Source of the DNA: Acetobacter lovaniensis
Lineage (GTDB): Bacteria > Pseudomonadota > Alphaproteobacteria > Acetobacterales > Acetobacteraceae
Direction: 5' to 3'
NCBI RefSeq assembly: GCF_014207635.1
Contig: NZ_JACHIE010000010.1
Coordinates: forward strand, 1 to 64,000
DNA length: 64,000 nucleotides
Positions 45,232 to 53,751 of this stretch are shown piece by piece. Position numbers and translations under genes: made by a program. The notes below the pieces were generated by a model, which saw only the letters and a program-made list of their open reading frames with translations, did not search any database and was not told the origin of the DNA. Position 1 is the first letter of the stretch. Every line of letters starts with the position of its first letter.

Positions 45232-46509
45232 TTACGCTGCCGCCAGAGCCAGCCCTTCAGCGACCGAGACAAACTCCCCGCCCAGTTCCACCTTTTCAGC
45301 CCCAAAGCGGGAGGTAAACAGGGCGCGCACCGCAGGCACAAACGATGTGCCGCCGGTCAGGAACACGCGGTCGATCTGCTCGGGGGGGAGGGCTGCTTCC
45401 TGCAAGGCGGCCTCTATGCCTGCGCCCAGCCTTGCAATGTCGGGCGCGATCCAGCGGTCAAAATCCTCACGCTGGATGGTGGTGTGAATATCCAGCCCCG
45501 GCTGCGTAAAGTGCAGGTCTGCCGATGTGTGGGTGGAGAGCGCGCGCTTGGTGGCCGATACGGCGTTGTAGAGTTCCTGCCCGCGCTGTTCACGCACGAG
45601 TTCGATCAGGTTCTTCAGCTTCTTGGGCTCGGTGGCCGTGCGCGCCACATCCTCGATTTCGTTCAGGATACGTGGTGTACGCATGAGCGAGAGCCGGTGC
45701 CAGCGCGCCAGTGCATGGTACCATTCAACCGGTACGGGTAATGGTTCCCCCCCCATGATGCGGAAGGTGCAGTCCCGCCCAAGGTAGGGGGCCACCACGT
45801 TGTCTATGATCCGAAAATCAAACTGGTCTCCTGCAAGCCCAACCCCAGCATGGCCTAGTGGCTGCGTTGCGGTCTGGCCCCTGGGGTCAAAACGCACGAC
45901 GGAAAAATCGCTTGTACCACCCCCAAAATCCCCGACCAGAACCGTTGCAGGCCGGTCCAGCCGCTGCATGAAGCGCCAGCCCGCGGCCTCTGGCTCCATC
46001 ATAACCGTAACATCGGCAAAGCCTGCCTGGGCAAAGGCGGCGCGGAGCCGGGTTTCCCCCAGAGCATCATCGGCATTGTCCCCCACAAAATGCACGGGGC
46101 GGCCCACCGTCACATGGCACTGGGCGGGGGAAAGTCCACCAAGGGCCATGAGTTCCTGCAAAAAGGTGGCAATCAGGCTTTCAAGCGACAGGCGCTGGCC
46201 AAAAACCTGTGTCTCGCGAAAGCTGGCCTGTGCGAGATAGGATTTCATGGACATGATCAGCCGCGTTTCGGCCGGGTCATCCAGATGCGCTTCAATGGCA
46301 TGCGCGCCAACTGCGCGGTGCTGCACGCGCCGCCCGCCCTCCATGTCCTGCCATAAGGCCAGAAGTGTGCGGCAGGTTTCCGAAGGCTCACCATCAGGCG
46401 TGGCAAAGCGGATGGTCTGGATCGTGCGGTCGGGGCGCGCAATGACAATAACACTGTTGGTTGTGCCAAAATCAATGCCGATGCGGGTGGGGGCGGGTAA
46501 GGAGGTCAT
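45232..46509 (-). CDS. YegD-type Hsp70 family protein
   Basis: A 425-aa Hsp70-like ATPase: IGIDFGTTNSVIVIARPD (phosphate 1), VLVGDFGGGTSDFSVVRFD (phosphate 2) and VFLTGGTSFVPAVRALF (adenosine motif). Like E. coli YegD it has the nucleotide-binding domain with a short insert and lacks the substrate-binding and lid domains of DnaK. Role unknown, probably a specialised chaperone. Single gene. Confidence 0.87.
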   Translation of the reverse strand: MTSLPAPTRIGIDFGTTNSVIVIARPDRTIQTIRFATPDGEPSETCRTLLALWQDMEGGRRVQHRAVGAHAIEAHLDDPAETRLIMSMKSYLAQASFRETQVFGQRLSLESLIATFLQELMALGGLSPAQCHVTVGRPVHFVGDNADDALGETRLRAAFAQAGFADVTVMMEPEAAGWRFMQRLDRPATVLVGDFGGGTSDFSVVRFDPRGQTATQPLGHAGVGLAGDQFDFRIIDNVVAPYLGRDCTFRIMGGEPLPVPVEWYHALARWHRLSLMRTPRILNEIEDVARTATEPKKLKNLIELVREQRGQELYNAVSATKRALSTHTSADLHFTQPGLDIHTTIQREDFDRWIAPDIARLGAGIEAALQEAALPPEQIDRVFLTGGTSFVPAVRALFTSRFGAEKVELGGEFVSVAEGLALAAA

Positions 46510-46644
46510 AACCGGCGGAAAATAGAACCCGCTCCCCCTGCTTGTCCATGCCTTATATGCGCAGGCGGGCAGGCTATGTTGCCTTTTGTGCTGCCTGCAT
46601 GCGGCATGCCTTACGCGGTGTGCCGTCTGGGGCGGGTTGTGGCT

Positions 46645-47865
46645 TTAGTCCGGGCCTGTGCCCGTGTTTGGCCCACAGGCGGAATAGGCGGGCTGGGTGG
46701 CCTGCTGCATGCCGGGCCTGCCCGCATGGGGGCGGGTTACGCGCAGGGTGGCCAGAGCCGCGCAAAGGCATAGGGCGAGGCTGAACAGGCCGGTCCACAG
46801 GTAAAGCCCATGTGTTTGGGTGGCGCTGGCAAAGAGCGTTGTTGCCGCCTGAGAGAACATCCACGCCCCTCCAGCGCGGGAGGCCAGCTTGCCTGTGGGG
46901 TCCACAAGGCAGGTCAGGCCGACAAGGCTGGGGTACACAAAGAACCACGCAGCATAATTCAGGACAAAGGCGGTGCAGAACAGCCATGGCGTGGGCGGGC
47001 AGGCCTGTACCACGCAAACGCCGCCTGCCAGCACAAGGGCGGGCACAAGCAGGGGGCTGGTTATGTGCCTGCGGCTTTGCAGCACTGTAGCAAGGCAGAC
47101 CGCAAGCCCCGCAATATTGGCAACAGCCGACAAAACCCCAAAAGAGGAGGGTGCCAGCCCGACAGAAAGGCCAATCCGCTGGGTAAAAGGCCATACCGCC
47201 AGACTGCCGCCGGTGTAAAACAGCACGGCCAGCAAAGCCCACACAGGGGCAGCATGAGCGGGGGCGGCATAACCGGCCTGCGGGTTGGGGCCGGGGGCAG
47301 GCAGAACCGTATCGGGCAGAAAAAACAGGAGTGGCAGCAGCACAACAACAAGCCCTGCCAGTGCCAGAAAAATACCTTTCTGCCCGGCCAGTGCACTGGC
47401 ATGGGGGAGCAGCAGGCTTGCCAGACTAAAAACAACGGTCTGCACCACCATAACAAAGGCCAGCACAAACACAGGTTTGCCCAACCGGCTGGCTCCGATA
47501 TTGACAACCGCATTCAACCCGCCAAGGCAGCCGCCGGAGAGCACGCGCAGGGCCAGCAGGGGCCATACCCCCACGGCAAAGGCGGAGCCTGCCTGTGCGA
47601 CAACCAGCCCAATGCCAGCCAGCAGGGCCACCAGACGCAGCCTTAGCCGGGCAGACAGGGGGGCTATACCGGTCATGGTCACGGCATAGGCCAGCATTTC
47701 CACACAGCTCCATAACCCGGCCTGCATGATGCTGAACTGCCCGCCACGGACCAGCTCGCCCACGGCAAACGGGCCAAGTGAGTTCATGCTATGGGCTGCG
47801 CAGTCTGCCGCACTGATTGCGGCCAGCACCAGCAGCCCGGCCCGGTTGCGTAGCCCCCCGACCAT
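46645..47865 (-). CDS. MFS transporter of the sulfatase operon
   Basis: A 406-aa major facilitator protein with about 12 hydrophobic segments and a positively charged loop (ARLRLRLVALLAGIG). Its ATG overlaps the stop of the TonB receptor gene by one base (TAATG), so it belongs to the betC operon and probably carries the sulfatase substrate or product over the inner membrane. GC-rich third positions throughout; the C-terminal tail is Pro/Gly rich. Confidence 0.78.
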   Translation of the reverse strand: MVGGLRNRAGLLVLAAISAADCAAHSMNSLGPFAVGELVRGGQFSIMQAGLWSCVEMLAYAVTMTGIAPLSARLRLRLVALLAGIGLVVAQAGSAFAVGVWPLLALRVLSGGCLGGLNAVVNIGASRLGKPVFVLAFVMVVQTVVFSLASLLLPHASALAGQKGIFLALAGLVVVLLPLLFFLPDTVLPAPGPNPQAGYAAPAHAAPVWALLAVLFYTGGSLAVWPFTQRIGLSVGLAPSSFGVLSAVANIAGLAVCLATVLQSRRHITSPLLVPALVLAGGVCVVQACPPTPWLFCTAFVLNYAAWFFVYPSLVGLTCLVDPTGKLASRAGGAWMFSQAATTLFASATQTHGLYLWTGLFSLALCLCAALATLRVTRPHAGRPGMQQATQPAYSACGPNTGTGPD

Positions 47866-50257
47866 TACAGCGCCCGCATGACTTCAAACCCGAAGGCGCG
47901 CAGGTCGCCCGGATAGCGGCTGATATTGCGATTGAAAAATTCGCCAAACGCGTTGGTGTAGGTCATCTGGTTGGTGACGTTATGGAGCCAGAAGGCCACT
48001 TCCGTTTTTTCATCCACCGAGTGCCATGCCACGCGCACATTGCCCGTAATAACCGGGTTTTGTGAAAAAGCATGCCGTACCAGAGCCTGCATCTGGGGGG
48101 ATGCCAAAAAGGCGGCAGGGGTTGTGGCGTGGCTGTCCGACCATGCCTGAAAACGGTAGCGGCTTGTGTAACGCCAGTCTGTCTGCACCGTAAAATCCCC
48201 AAAGGAGACAGGGATTTTATAGCTGAGCAAAAAGTTGGCGGTTACGTGTGGTGCGCGTTCAAGCGGCTGGCCGGACAGGTCCACCGGGTTGCCGCTATTA
48301 AAGGGCGTTGGCGCACTGGCGTTTTTGAAATTGGTGTAATGTGCGTCCTGGTAGGTTACGCCAAAGGAGCCAAGCAGGTTTTGCAGGGGGCGTACCTGCC
48401 CTTCAAATTCAAAACCGTTCGATACGGCCTGTGCGGCGTTGGTCGTGTGGGTTCCCGTATTTTGCAGGATGGTGACCTGCATGTTGTTGTAGTCGTAATG
48501 AAAGCCCGAAAGGTTGAGTTGCGCCTTGCCGCCCCAGATCCGTGCCTTTACCCCGCCTTCGTAATCCGTCAGCTCTTCAGGGTTATACAGGCTGAAGTCG
48601 GATGTGGTGGCAACATAGGTGTTGTAGTTGCCGGTCCTGAAGCCACGGGCATAGCGCAGGTAGGCGATAATGCCCGGTGCTATGCGGTATTTAAGGCTGG
48701 CGTCCTCGCTGTCCTTGTTAAACGTCTTGCTCAGGGGTGGGCCAACCATGGCCTGCCCCGTATTGGGGTTGAGATAGGTGTTTGTGTTTGTGTTGATGTA
48801 GGTGAGCGCACGGTTGCTGGCATTGTAGGGGTTGGAAGGGTCCGTGTTATAGGCCCATGCTTCCCCATTGGCGCTGCGTGTTTCCGAGGTAAAGCGCCCG
48901 CCAATATCCAGTGTCAGGCGGGAGGTCAGGTCAAAGGACAGGGCCGAGAACACGGCAGCATCCTGCGTGCTGATGTTAAAGCTGGAGGCATTGCCCCCTG
49001 TGCCAAAGCTGCTGTCTATGGGGCTGTACAGGGGCTGCTGGCTATAGGACTGGGTGAGGTTGCGCATGTAATAGACGCCGCCCACATAACGTATTTTTTT
49101 GTTCTGGGGAGAAACAACCCGGACCTCGTTGCTCAGCACCCGTGCAACGCCGCCTATGTTTTCCTGATAATCCACGGGGGCGGGGCTTGCATCATCATCC
49201 GAAAAAACGTTGAAGTGGTTCCACTCCAGCGCAAAAATATTGGCAAGGCTCCAGCCGTTTTCAAAATCATATTTGGCATTGACCGACAGGCCCGCACGCC
49301 GGGTGGTGGCATCCGTGCGCCCGTTGTTCTGGATATTGCGGGTGGAGGTCTGGGTATAACCCTGTGCATCCTCCCCACCGGGTAGCAGGCCCACATGGTC
49401 TATGGGCACCTTGGTCTTGTTGCGGCCAAGGTGCATTTTAACCAGAATGGACAAATTATCGACAGGCTTGGCCAGAATCTGCCCGCGCATATCGTAATAC
49501 TGGTAGCCTCCCGTGGGGTTCTTGTGGCTGCCATTATAGTACTGTCCGTCGTAATCCCGGTTGACTATGGCAAAGCGGGCCATCAGCTTGTCTTTTATAA
49601 TAGGCCCGCCCAGAGCGCCTTCTTCCCCCCACAGGCCGTAATTGCCTGCTGTGCCGCGTACGTAACCATCCAGCGTATTGGTGGGTTTTTTGGTATAGTA
49701 GGAAACCATGCCCGCCGTGGTGTTCTTGCCCTGCAAGGTGCCCTGTGGCCCCCTGAAAACCTCTACGTGGTCCAGGTCATAAATCGGCACACCCTGCGAT
49801 GCTCCACTATCGAGGAACACATCATCCTCGGAAACACCTACGGCGGTTGTCATGTTGGCCGAAAAATCGTTGGTGCCAATACCGCGCAGGCGATAGCGCG
49901 GGTTGGCTGAGCCGGATGTGGTTTCCGCCATAAGGCCGGGTACATCCCGTGCAAGGCTGAGTGCGTCACGCACCCCGGTTGTTTGCAGGGTTTTGCCACT
50001 GAGTGCCACAATGGATGCGGGCGTTGTATTGGCCTGCTGCGCGCGCTTGTTGGAGCGGACCGTTATTTCCTCCAGTTTGCCCGTGTTCTGCGGCGCGGCA
50101 GCCTGTGCCACAACGGGTTTGGTGGCTGTAGCGCGTTGGCCTTGGTCTGCTGCTGTGCGCTGGGCAGGCTCTGCTGGGCTGCACTGGCCGCGTAAACCGT
50201 GCTGGTGGAGAGCACCAGAGCAAAGGTGATCCGGTGCGTAAAAGGGGTGTGAACCAT
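47865..50257 (-). CDS. TonB-dependent receptor of the sulfatase operon, frameshifted near its N-terminus
   Basis: From 50111 down, about 748 aa encode the plug (LEEITVRSNKRAQQANTTPA, VEVFRGPQGTLQGKNTTAGM) and a barrel ending in AFGFEVMRAL, the FyuA/IroN-like receptor type. The signal peptide (MVHTPFTHRITFALVLSTST, then VYAASAAQQ) is encoded from 50257 in another frame, which continues in step up to QQQTKAN; the frames must switch near 50,120-50,145. Only with that switch is the protein exported. The cause may be a real mutation, a phase-variable site or a sequencing error. It starts 7 bases after betC and overlaps the MFS gene. Confidence 0.75.
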
Positions 50258-50264
50258 GGCTGTT

Positions 50265-51803
50265 TTATCCGTTCCTCTGGTAAGGCAGCCGTGATTCGGC
50301 TTCGAGCTGTTCCAGAGGTTTGTGATTTCTGATGTATTGGCGGTGTGCGTTTGCGGGGGGCTGATAGTCCCATGGCGTACAGTGCCCCGTGGCCAGTGCC
50401 TGCTTGATCAGGGCGCGCCGTTGCTGGCTGGCCAGCACGTTGCGGTACAGGGCGGCAAAGTCCCAGCGTTGGTAGACTTCGTGCAAAAATGCGGCGGCGG
50501 TCTGGGCGTGCTCGGGGTGGGCGGCCAGATTACGGGTTTCGTCCGCATCATGGTGGATGTTGTACAACTGGTCCGGGTCTTCGGGGGTGTGGACAAACTT
50601 CCACGGGCCACGGCGGATCATGACTGTTGGCGCGAAGGTGCCTTCGCCCAGATATTCCCCAAAAATCTCGTCTTTTTCCAGAGGTTTGCCTTCAAGGCAG
50701 GGGCTCAGGTCGCGACCATGCGTGGAGGGGGCCGCTGGGGCATTGGCCAGTGCGCACAGGGTTTCCCCCACATCGGCCAGGCTGACAGCCTGCGTAATGC
50801 GGTGGGCCTGCGCCTGCTCTGGCAGGGTAATAATAAGCGGCACGCGGCCTGCCCCCTCGCGGAAGGACATTTTGTACCACTGGCCGTGTTCGCCCAGCAT
50901 TTCACCATGATCGCTGGTGAAAATAATGGCGGTTGTCTTGTCCAGCCCGGTTTCGGCCAATGTGTCCAGCAGCTGTTTGAGCTGGTGATCTATGTAGGAA
51001 ATCGCCCCAAAATATGCGCGGCGGGCGCGCAGGATGTCTGCCTCCGTTGGCGGGGCTGCGTTAATGCCGCAGGCTTCGCGGATGCGCAACTCGGCCGGGT
51101 GCGTAGGATCGGGCGCAGCCACACGTGGGAGGGGGATGGGGGTGTTCTCGTAAAGATCCCACCATCTGGGGGTAATGTTGAACGGGTCGTGCGGGTGGGT
51201 AAAGGAGGCCACAAGGCAAAAGGGGTGCTGCTGGTTTTTTGTGCGGGCCAGATCGTACAGTTTGCGCCGGGTGGCAAAGGCAACTTCTTCATCAAAATCG
51301 AGCTGGTTGCTGCGCAGGACAGGCCCGGCATTGAGCACGGAATCCATGGAGTGGTACCAGTCCGGGCGGCTATCGCGGTCGCTCCAGTCGGGCACCCATG
51401 TAAAGTCGGCGGGGTAAATGTCCGTTGTCAGGCGCTCTTCAAACCCGTGGAGCTGGTCCGCCCCGACAAAGTGCATCTTGCCTGCCAGAATGGTCTGGTA
51501 GCCGCCAAGGCGCAGGCGGTGGCCAAAGGTTGGAATGTCGGAATGCCATTCGCAGCCATTGTCATACACACCATTGGCGGAGGGCAGCAGCCCGGTCATG
51601 AATGCGCTGCGGGAAGGCCCGCACAGGGGGCTGGCCGTATAGGCATTGGCAAAAACCGTGCCGTTTTTTGCCAGCCTGCTGAGCGTGGGCACCTTAACAA
51701 CGCTGGGGTCCTGCCCACCCAGCAGCGCAGGCAAAACGCGGGCCGTAAGCTGGTCGGCCACAACCACAAGAAAGTTCAGAGGTGCTGCGGACTGCTTGCT
51801 CAT
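50265..51803 (-). CDS. betC: choline-sulfatase-like sulfatase
   Basis: A 512-aa type I sulfatase. Cys61 in SPLCGPSRSAFMTG is the residue converted to formylglycine (C-x-P-S-R core); metal ligands appear in VVVADQLTARVLP and FTSDHGEMLGEHGQWYKMS. The closing region (RGPWKFVHTPEDPDQLYNIH) and length match choline sulfatase BetC, which releases choline and sulfate from choline-O-sulfate. No signal peptide, so it acts in the cytoplasm. The start at MSKQSAAPLN is chosen over an upstream in-frame codon. First gene of the leftward betC-receptor-MFS operon; a divergent LysR is adjacent. Another alkyl sulfate ester is possible. Confidence 0.8.
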   Translation of the reverse strand: MSKQSAAPLNFLVVVADQLTARVLPALLGGQDPSVVKVPTLSRLAKNGTVFANAYTASPLCGPSRSAFMTGLLPSANGVYDNGCEWHSDIPTFGHRLRLGGYQTILAGKMHFVGADQLHGFEERLTTDIYPADFTWVPDWSDRDSRPDWYHSMDSVLNAGPVLRSNQLDFDEEVAFATRRKLYDLARTKNQQHPFCLVASFTHPHDPFNITPRWWDLYENTPIPLPRVAAPDPTHPAELRIREACGINAAPPTEADILRARRAYFGAISYIDHQLKQLLDTLAETGLDKTTAIIFTSDHGEMLGEHGQWYKMSFREGAGRVPLIITLPEQAQAHRITQAVSLADVGETLCALANAPAAPSTHGRDLSPCLEGKPLEKDEIFGEYLGEGTFAPTVMIRRGPWKFVHTPEDPDQLYNIHHDADETRNLAAHPEHAQTAAAFLHEVYQRWDFAALYRNVLASQQRRALIKQALATGHCTPWDYQPPANAHRQYIRNHKPLEQLEAESRLPYQRNG

Positions 51804-51922
51804 AACGTGAATTATCCCGAACCACAAAACAACACTATGATGATCGTTAGTTTTTATATAAGCACATGAAATATGTTATTTGTGATGTATGTTCATACTT
51901 ATCCGTGATATAAGCTGGTGTT
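51804..51922. promoter_or_regulatory. divergent promoter region, betC / LysR
   Basis: A 119-bp AT-rich gap between divergent genes, where the LysR protein should bind. Stretches such as ATGTTCATACTTATCCGTGA contain loose dyad symmetry, but no operator can be assigned firmly. Confidence 0.4.
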
Positions 51923-52852
51923 ATGACCCCCAACCAGACCGAGTATCTGCTCCGCTCCCTGCGGATTCTGGAAACCATAGGCAGGCGCGGCAGCTTTAGT
52001 GCCGCGGCAACAGAGCTGGGCATGACCCAGCCCGCCATAAGCCAGCAGATTGCCCAATTGGAGGGGGTTCTGGGCCTGACCCTGTTCCGCCGGATTCATA
52101 GGGGGGTTACCCCCAGTGATGCGGGGCAGGTTCTGCACGCTGTGGCGGCAGATGTGCTCAGCCGACTACAGGCGGCCATGCAGACCATAGATGCCCACAA
52201 CACGCCCAAAAGCCTGACCGTGCTGACCGATTACGGGTTTGCCGCCAACTGGCTGCTCCCCCGTCTGGCGGATTTTGAAAGCCGACACCCCGAACTGGAC
52301 CTGTGCCTGCTAACCACACAGGCCCGCCAGATGGGGGGCGTGGCTGATCAGGCGGATATTTCCATCCTGTTTGGTAAAAAGCCCGAGGCCGCAGGGGGGG
52401 AGAGCCTCCGTTTGTTCGCCGAGGAAGCCTACCCCATATGCAGCCCCCGCTATCTGGCGCAAATGGGTGCGCTGTCCACCACCACCGATCTGGCGCGTGG
52501 CCGCCTGCTGGACCTGGATAGCCCGGCCCAGCACTGGTTTACGTGGGAGGACTGGTTCAGGCTTGTGGGGCAGTCTGCCCGGCCTGCGGCCCGCACCAAA
52601 AATTCCATGCTGTTTGGAAATTACCCCCTGCTGTTACAGGCTATTTTGCAAGGGCAGGGTATTGGTCTTGGCTGGCGGCCGTTAATAGATGACTATCTGC
52701 AAAGCGGGCAGATTGTGCTGGCATGGCCTGTGCCGATCTGTAGCGAGAGAGGGTATTTTTTAACTATCAACCCCGATAAGCAGAATCGTGCCGCCGCCTT
52801 TAAGCACTGGTTGCTGGAGCAGGCGCAAACCAGCCCGTTTGCCCCCGCATAA
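51923..52852 (+). CDS. LysR-family regulator of the sulfatase operon
   Basis: A 309-aa regulator, GcvA-like: LRSLRILETIGRRGSFSAAA, PAISQQIAQLEGVLGLTLF, wing RRIHRGVTPSDAG, and an effector domain with LTDYGFAANWLLPRLADFES. Choline-sulfate operons are often under a divergent LysR, which fits here. Ends convergently with the sulfur transporter gene, with a small hairpin between (52,857-52,878). Confidence 0.83.
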   Translation: MTPNQTEYLLRSLRILETIGRRGSFSAAATELGMTQPAISQQIAQLEGVLGLTLFRRIHRGVTPSDAGQVLHAVAADVLSRLQAAMQTIDAHNTPKSLTVLTDYGFAANWLLPRLADFESRHPELDLCLLTTQARQMGGVADQADISILFGKKPEAAGGESLRLFAEEAYPICSPRYLAQMGALSTTTDLARGRLLDLDSPAQHWFTWEDWFRLVGQSARPAARTKNSMLFGNYPLLLQAILQGQGIGLGWRPLIDDYLQSGQIVLAWPVPICSERGYFLTINPDKQNRAAAFKHWLLEQAQTSPFAPA

Positions 52853-52856
52853 GTGC

Positions 52857-52878
52857 AGCCCCAATGGGCCGAGGGGCT
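52857..52878. terminator. short GC hairpin between convergent LysR and transporter genes
   Basis: AGCCCC pairs with GGGGCT across a 10-base loop. The stem is short and no T-run follows, so this is a weak call supported mainly by position. Confidence 0.3.
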
Positions 52879-52903
52879 AAGGGGGTGTGCCTTGCCCGTG
52901 TGT

Positions 52904-53338
52904 CTACCGGTGCTGCTGGGCGGTAAAGGTCTCCCACCCCAGCTTTCCCACCAGCCAGCCGAGTGCAATGCAGGTGATCAGGAGCACGGCCTTTGCGCCG
53001 TCCAGCCCGAGCAGGACCAGAGCCGGGCCGGGGCAGACCCCGCTCAGCCCCCAGCCTACACCAAACAGTGCAGAACCTATGACCAGCCCTTTATCGGGAG
53101 GCCAGCGCGATGGCCAGTGGAGTGCCTGCCCACTGGCATCCCGCCCTTTGCGGCGCAACAGCCAGAAGCCGGGCAGGGTTACGCCAACCGCACCCCCCAG
53201 AACACCTGCCAGAATGGGGTTCCAATGCCCCGTCACATCCAGAAAACCCAGAACATTGGCCGGGTTGGCCATGCCGGAAATCCACAGGCCACAGCCAAAC
53301 ATCAGGCCGCAGAACAGTGCGATAGCCATGTGCATCAT
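52904..53338 (-). CDS. DUF6691/YeeE-YedE family sulfur transporter subunit
   Basis: A 144-aa integral membrane protein with about four hydrophobic segments and the conserved GLMFGCGLWISGMANPANVL and GLSGVCPGPALVLLG motifs with Cys, typical of the half-size YeeE/YedE-type sulfur compound transporters (DUF6691). Its ATG overlaps the stop of the partner gene (ATGA). Together the two small proteins equal one full YeeE/YedE, proposed to carry thiosulfate or related sulfur species. Last gene of the encapsulin operon. Confidence 0.78.
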   Translation of the reverse strand: MMHMAIALFCGLMFGCGLWISGMANPANVLGFLDVTGHWNPILAGVLGGAVGVTLPGFWLLRRKGRDASGQALHWPSRWPPDKGLVIGSALFGVGWGLSGVCPGPALVLLGLDGAKAVLLITCIALGWLVGKLGWETFTAQQHR

Positions 53339-53751
53339 GCCCACCCTTCCAACCGGGATATAAAGACCGTGATGATGGCAACCCCCATAAAAATGGTGAC
53401 TGCCACAAGGGATCGGCCAGACCTGTTTCCCAGCCCGCAAACACCGTGCCCGCTGGTGCAGCCATTGGCCAGTGCGGTGCCCAGACCAATCAGCAGGCCC
53501 GAAACAGCAAGGCGTAACCAGCCAGTCTGGGCGAACTGTTCAGGTACGGCTGCTCCTGCCATGCGGGCCAGCACGCCGGTTGCGACCACCCCGGCCAGCA
53601 CGGCCCAGCGCCAGTTGCGGGTGGGGTGGCGCAAGGCATTGCCCAGTATGCCACTCACCCCCAGAATGTGGCCCTCGAAGGCCATAAGCAATACGGCGGC
53701 TGTGCCAATAAGCACGCCGCCACCCAGCGCTGCCAGCCACGCTGCGCTCAT
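53335..53751 (-). CDS. YeeE/YedE family sulfur transporter subunit
   Basis: A 138-aa membrane protein, partner half of the following gene: AWLAALGGGVLIGTAAVLLM, GHILGVSGILGNAL and GLGTALANGCTSGHGVCGLG, where the last motif carries the conserved cysteines. It belongs to the Sulf_transp (YeeE/YedE) family. Its ATG overlaps the stop of the desulfurase gene (ATGA), so sulfur uptake is translationally tied to the desulfurase and shell. Confidence 0.8.
   Translation of the reverse strand: MSAAWLAALGGGVLIGTAAVLLMAFEGHILGVSGILGNALRHPTRNWRWAVLAGVVATGVLARMAGAAVPEQFAQTGWLRLAVSGLLIGLGTALANGCTSGHGVCGLGNRSGRSLVAVTIFMGVAIITVFISRLEGWA

Noticed and set aside
48072..49385. Long open frame on the + strand opposite the sulfatase-operon receptor
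   Set aside because: It lies wholly antisense to a gene with clear family motifs; GC-rich codon bias leaves such antisense frames open. No recognisable protein.
50322..51869. About 515-codon open frame antisense to betC
   Set aside because: Antisense shadow of a well supported sulfatase; the translation is low-complexity and unlike any family.
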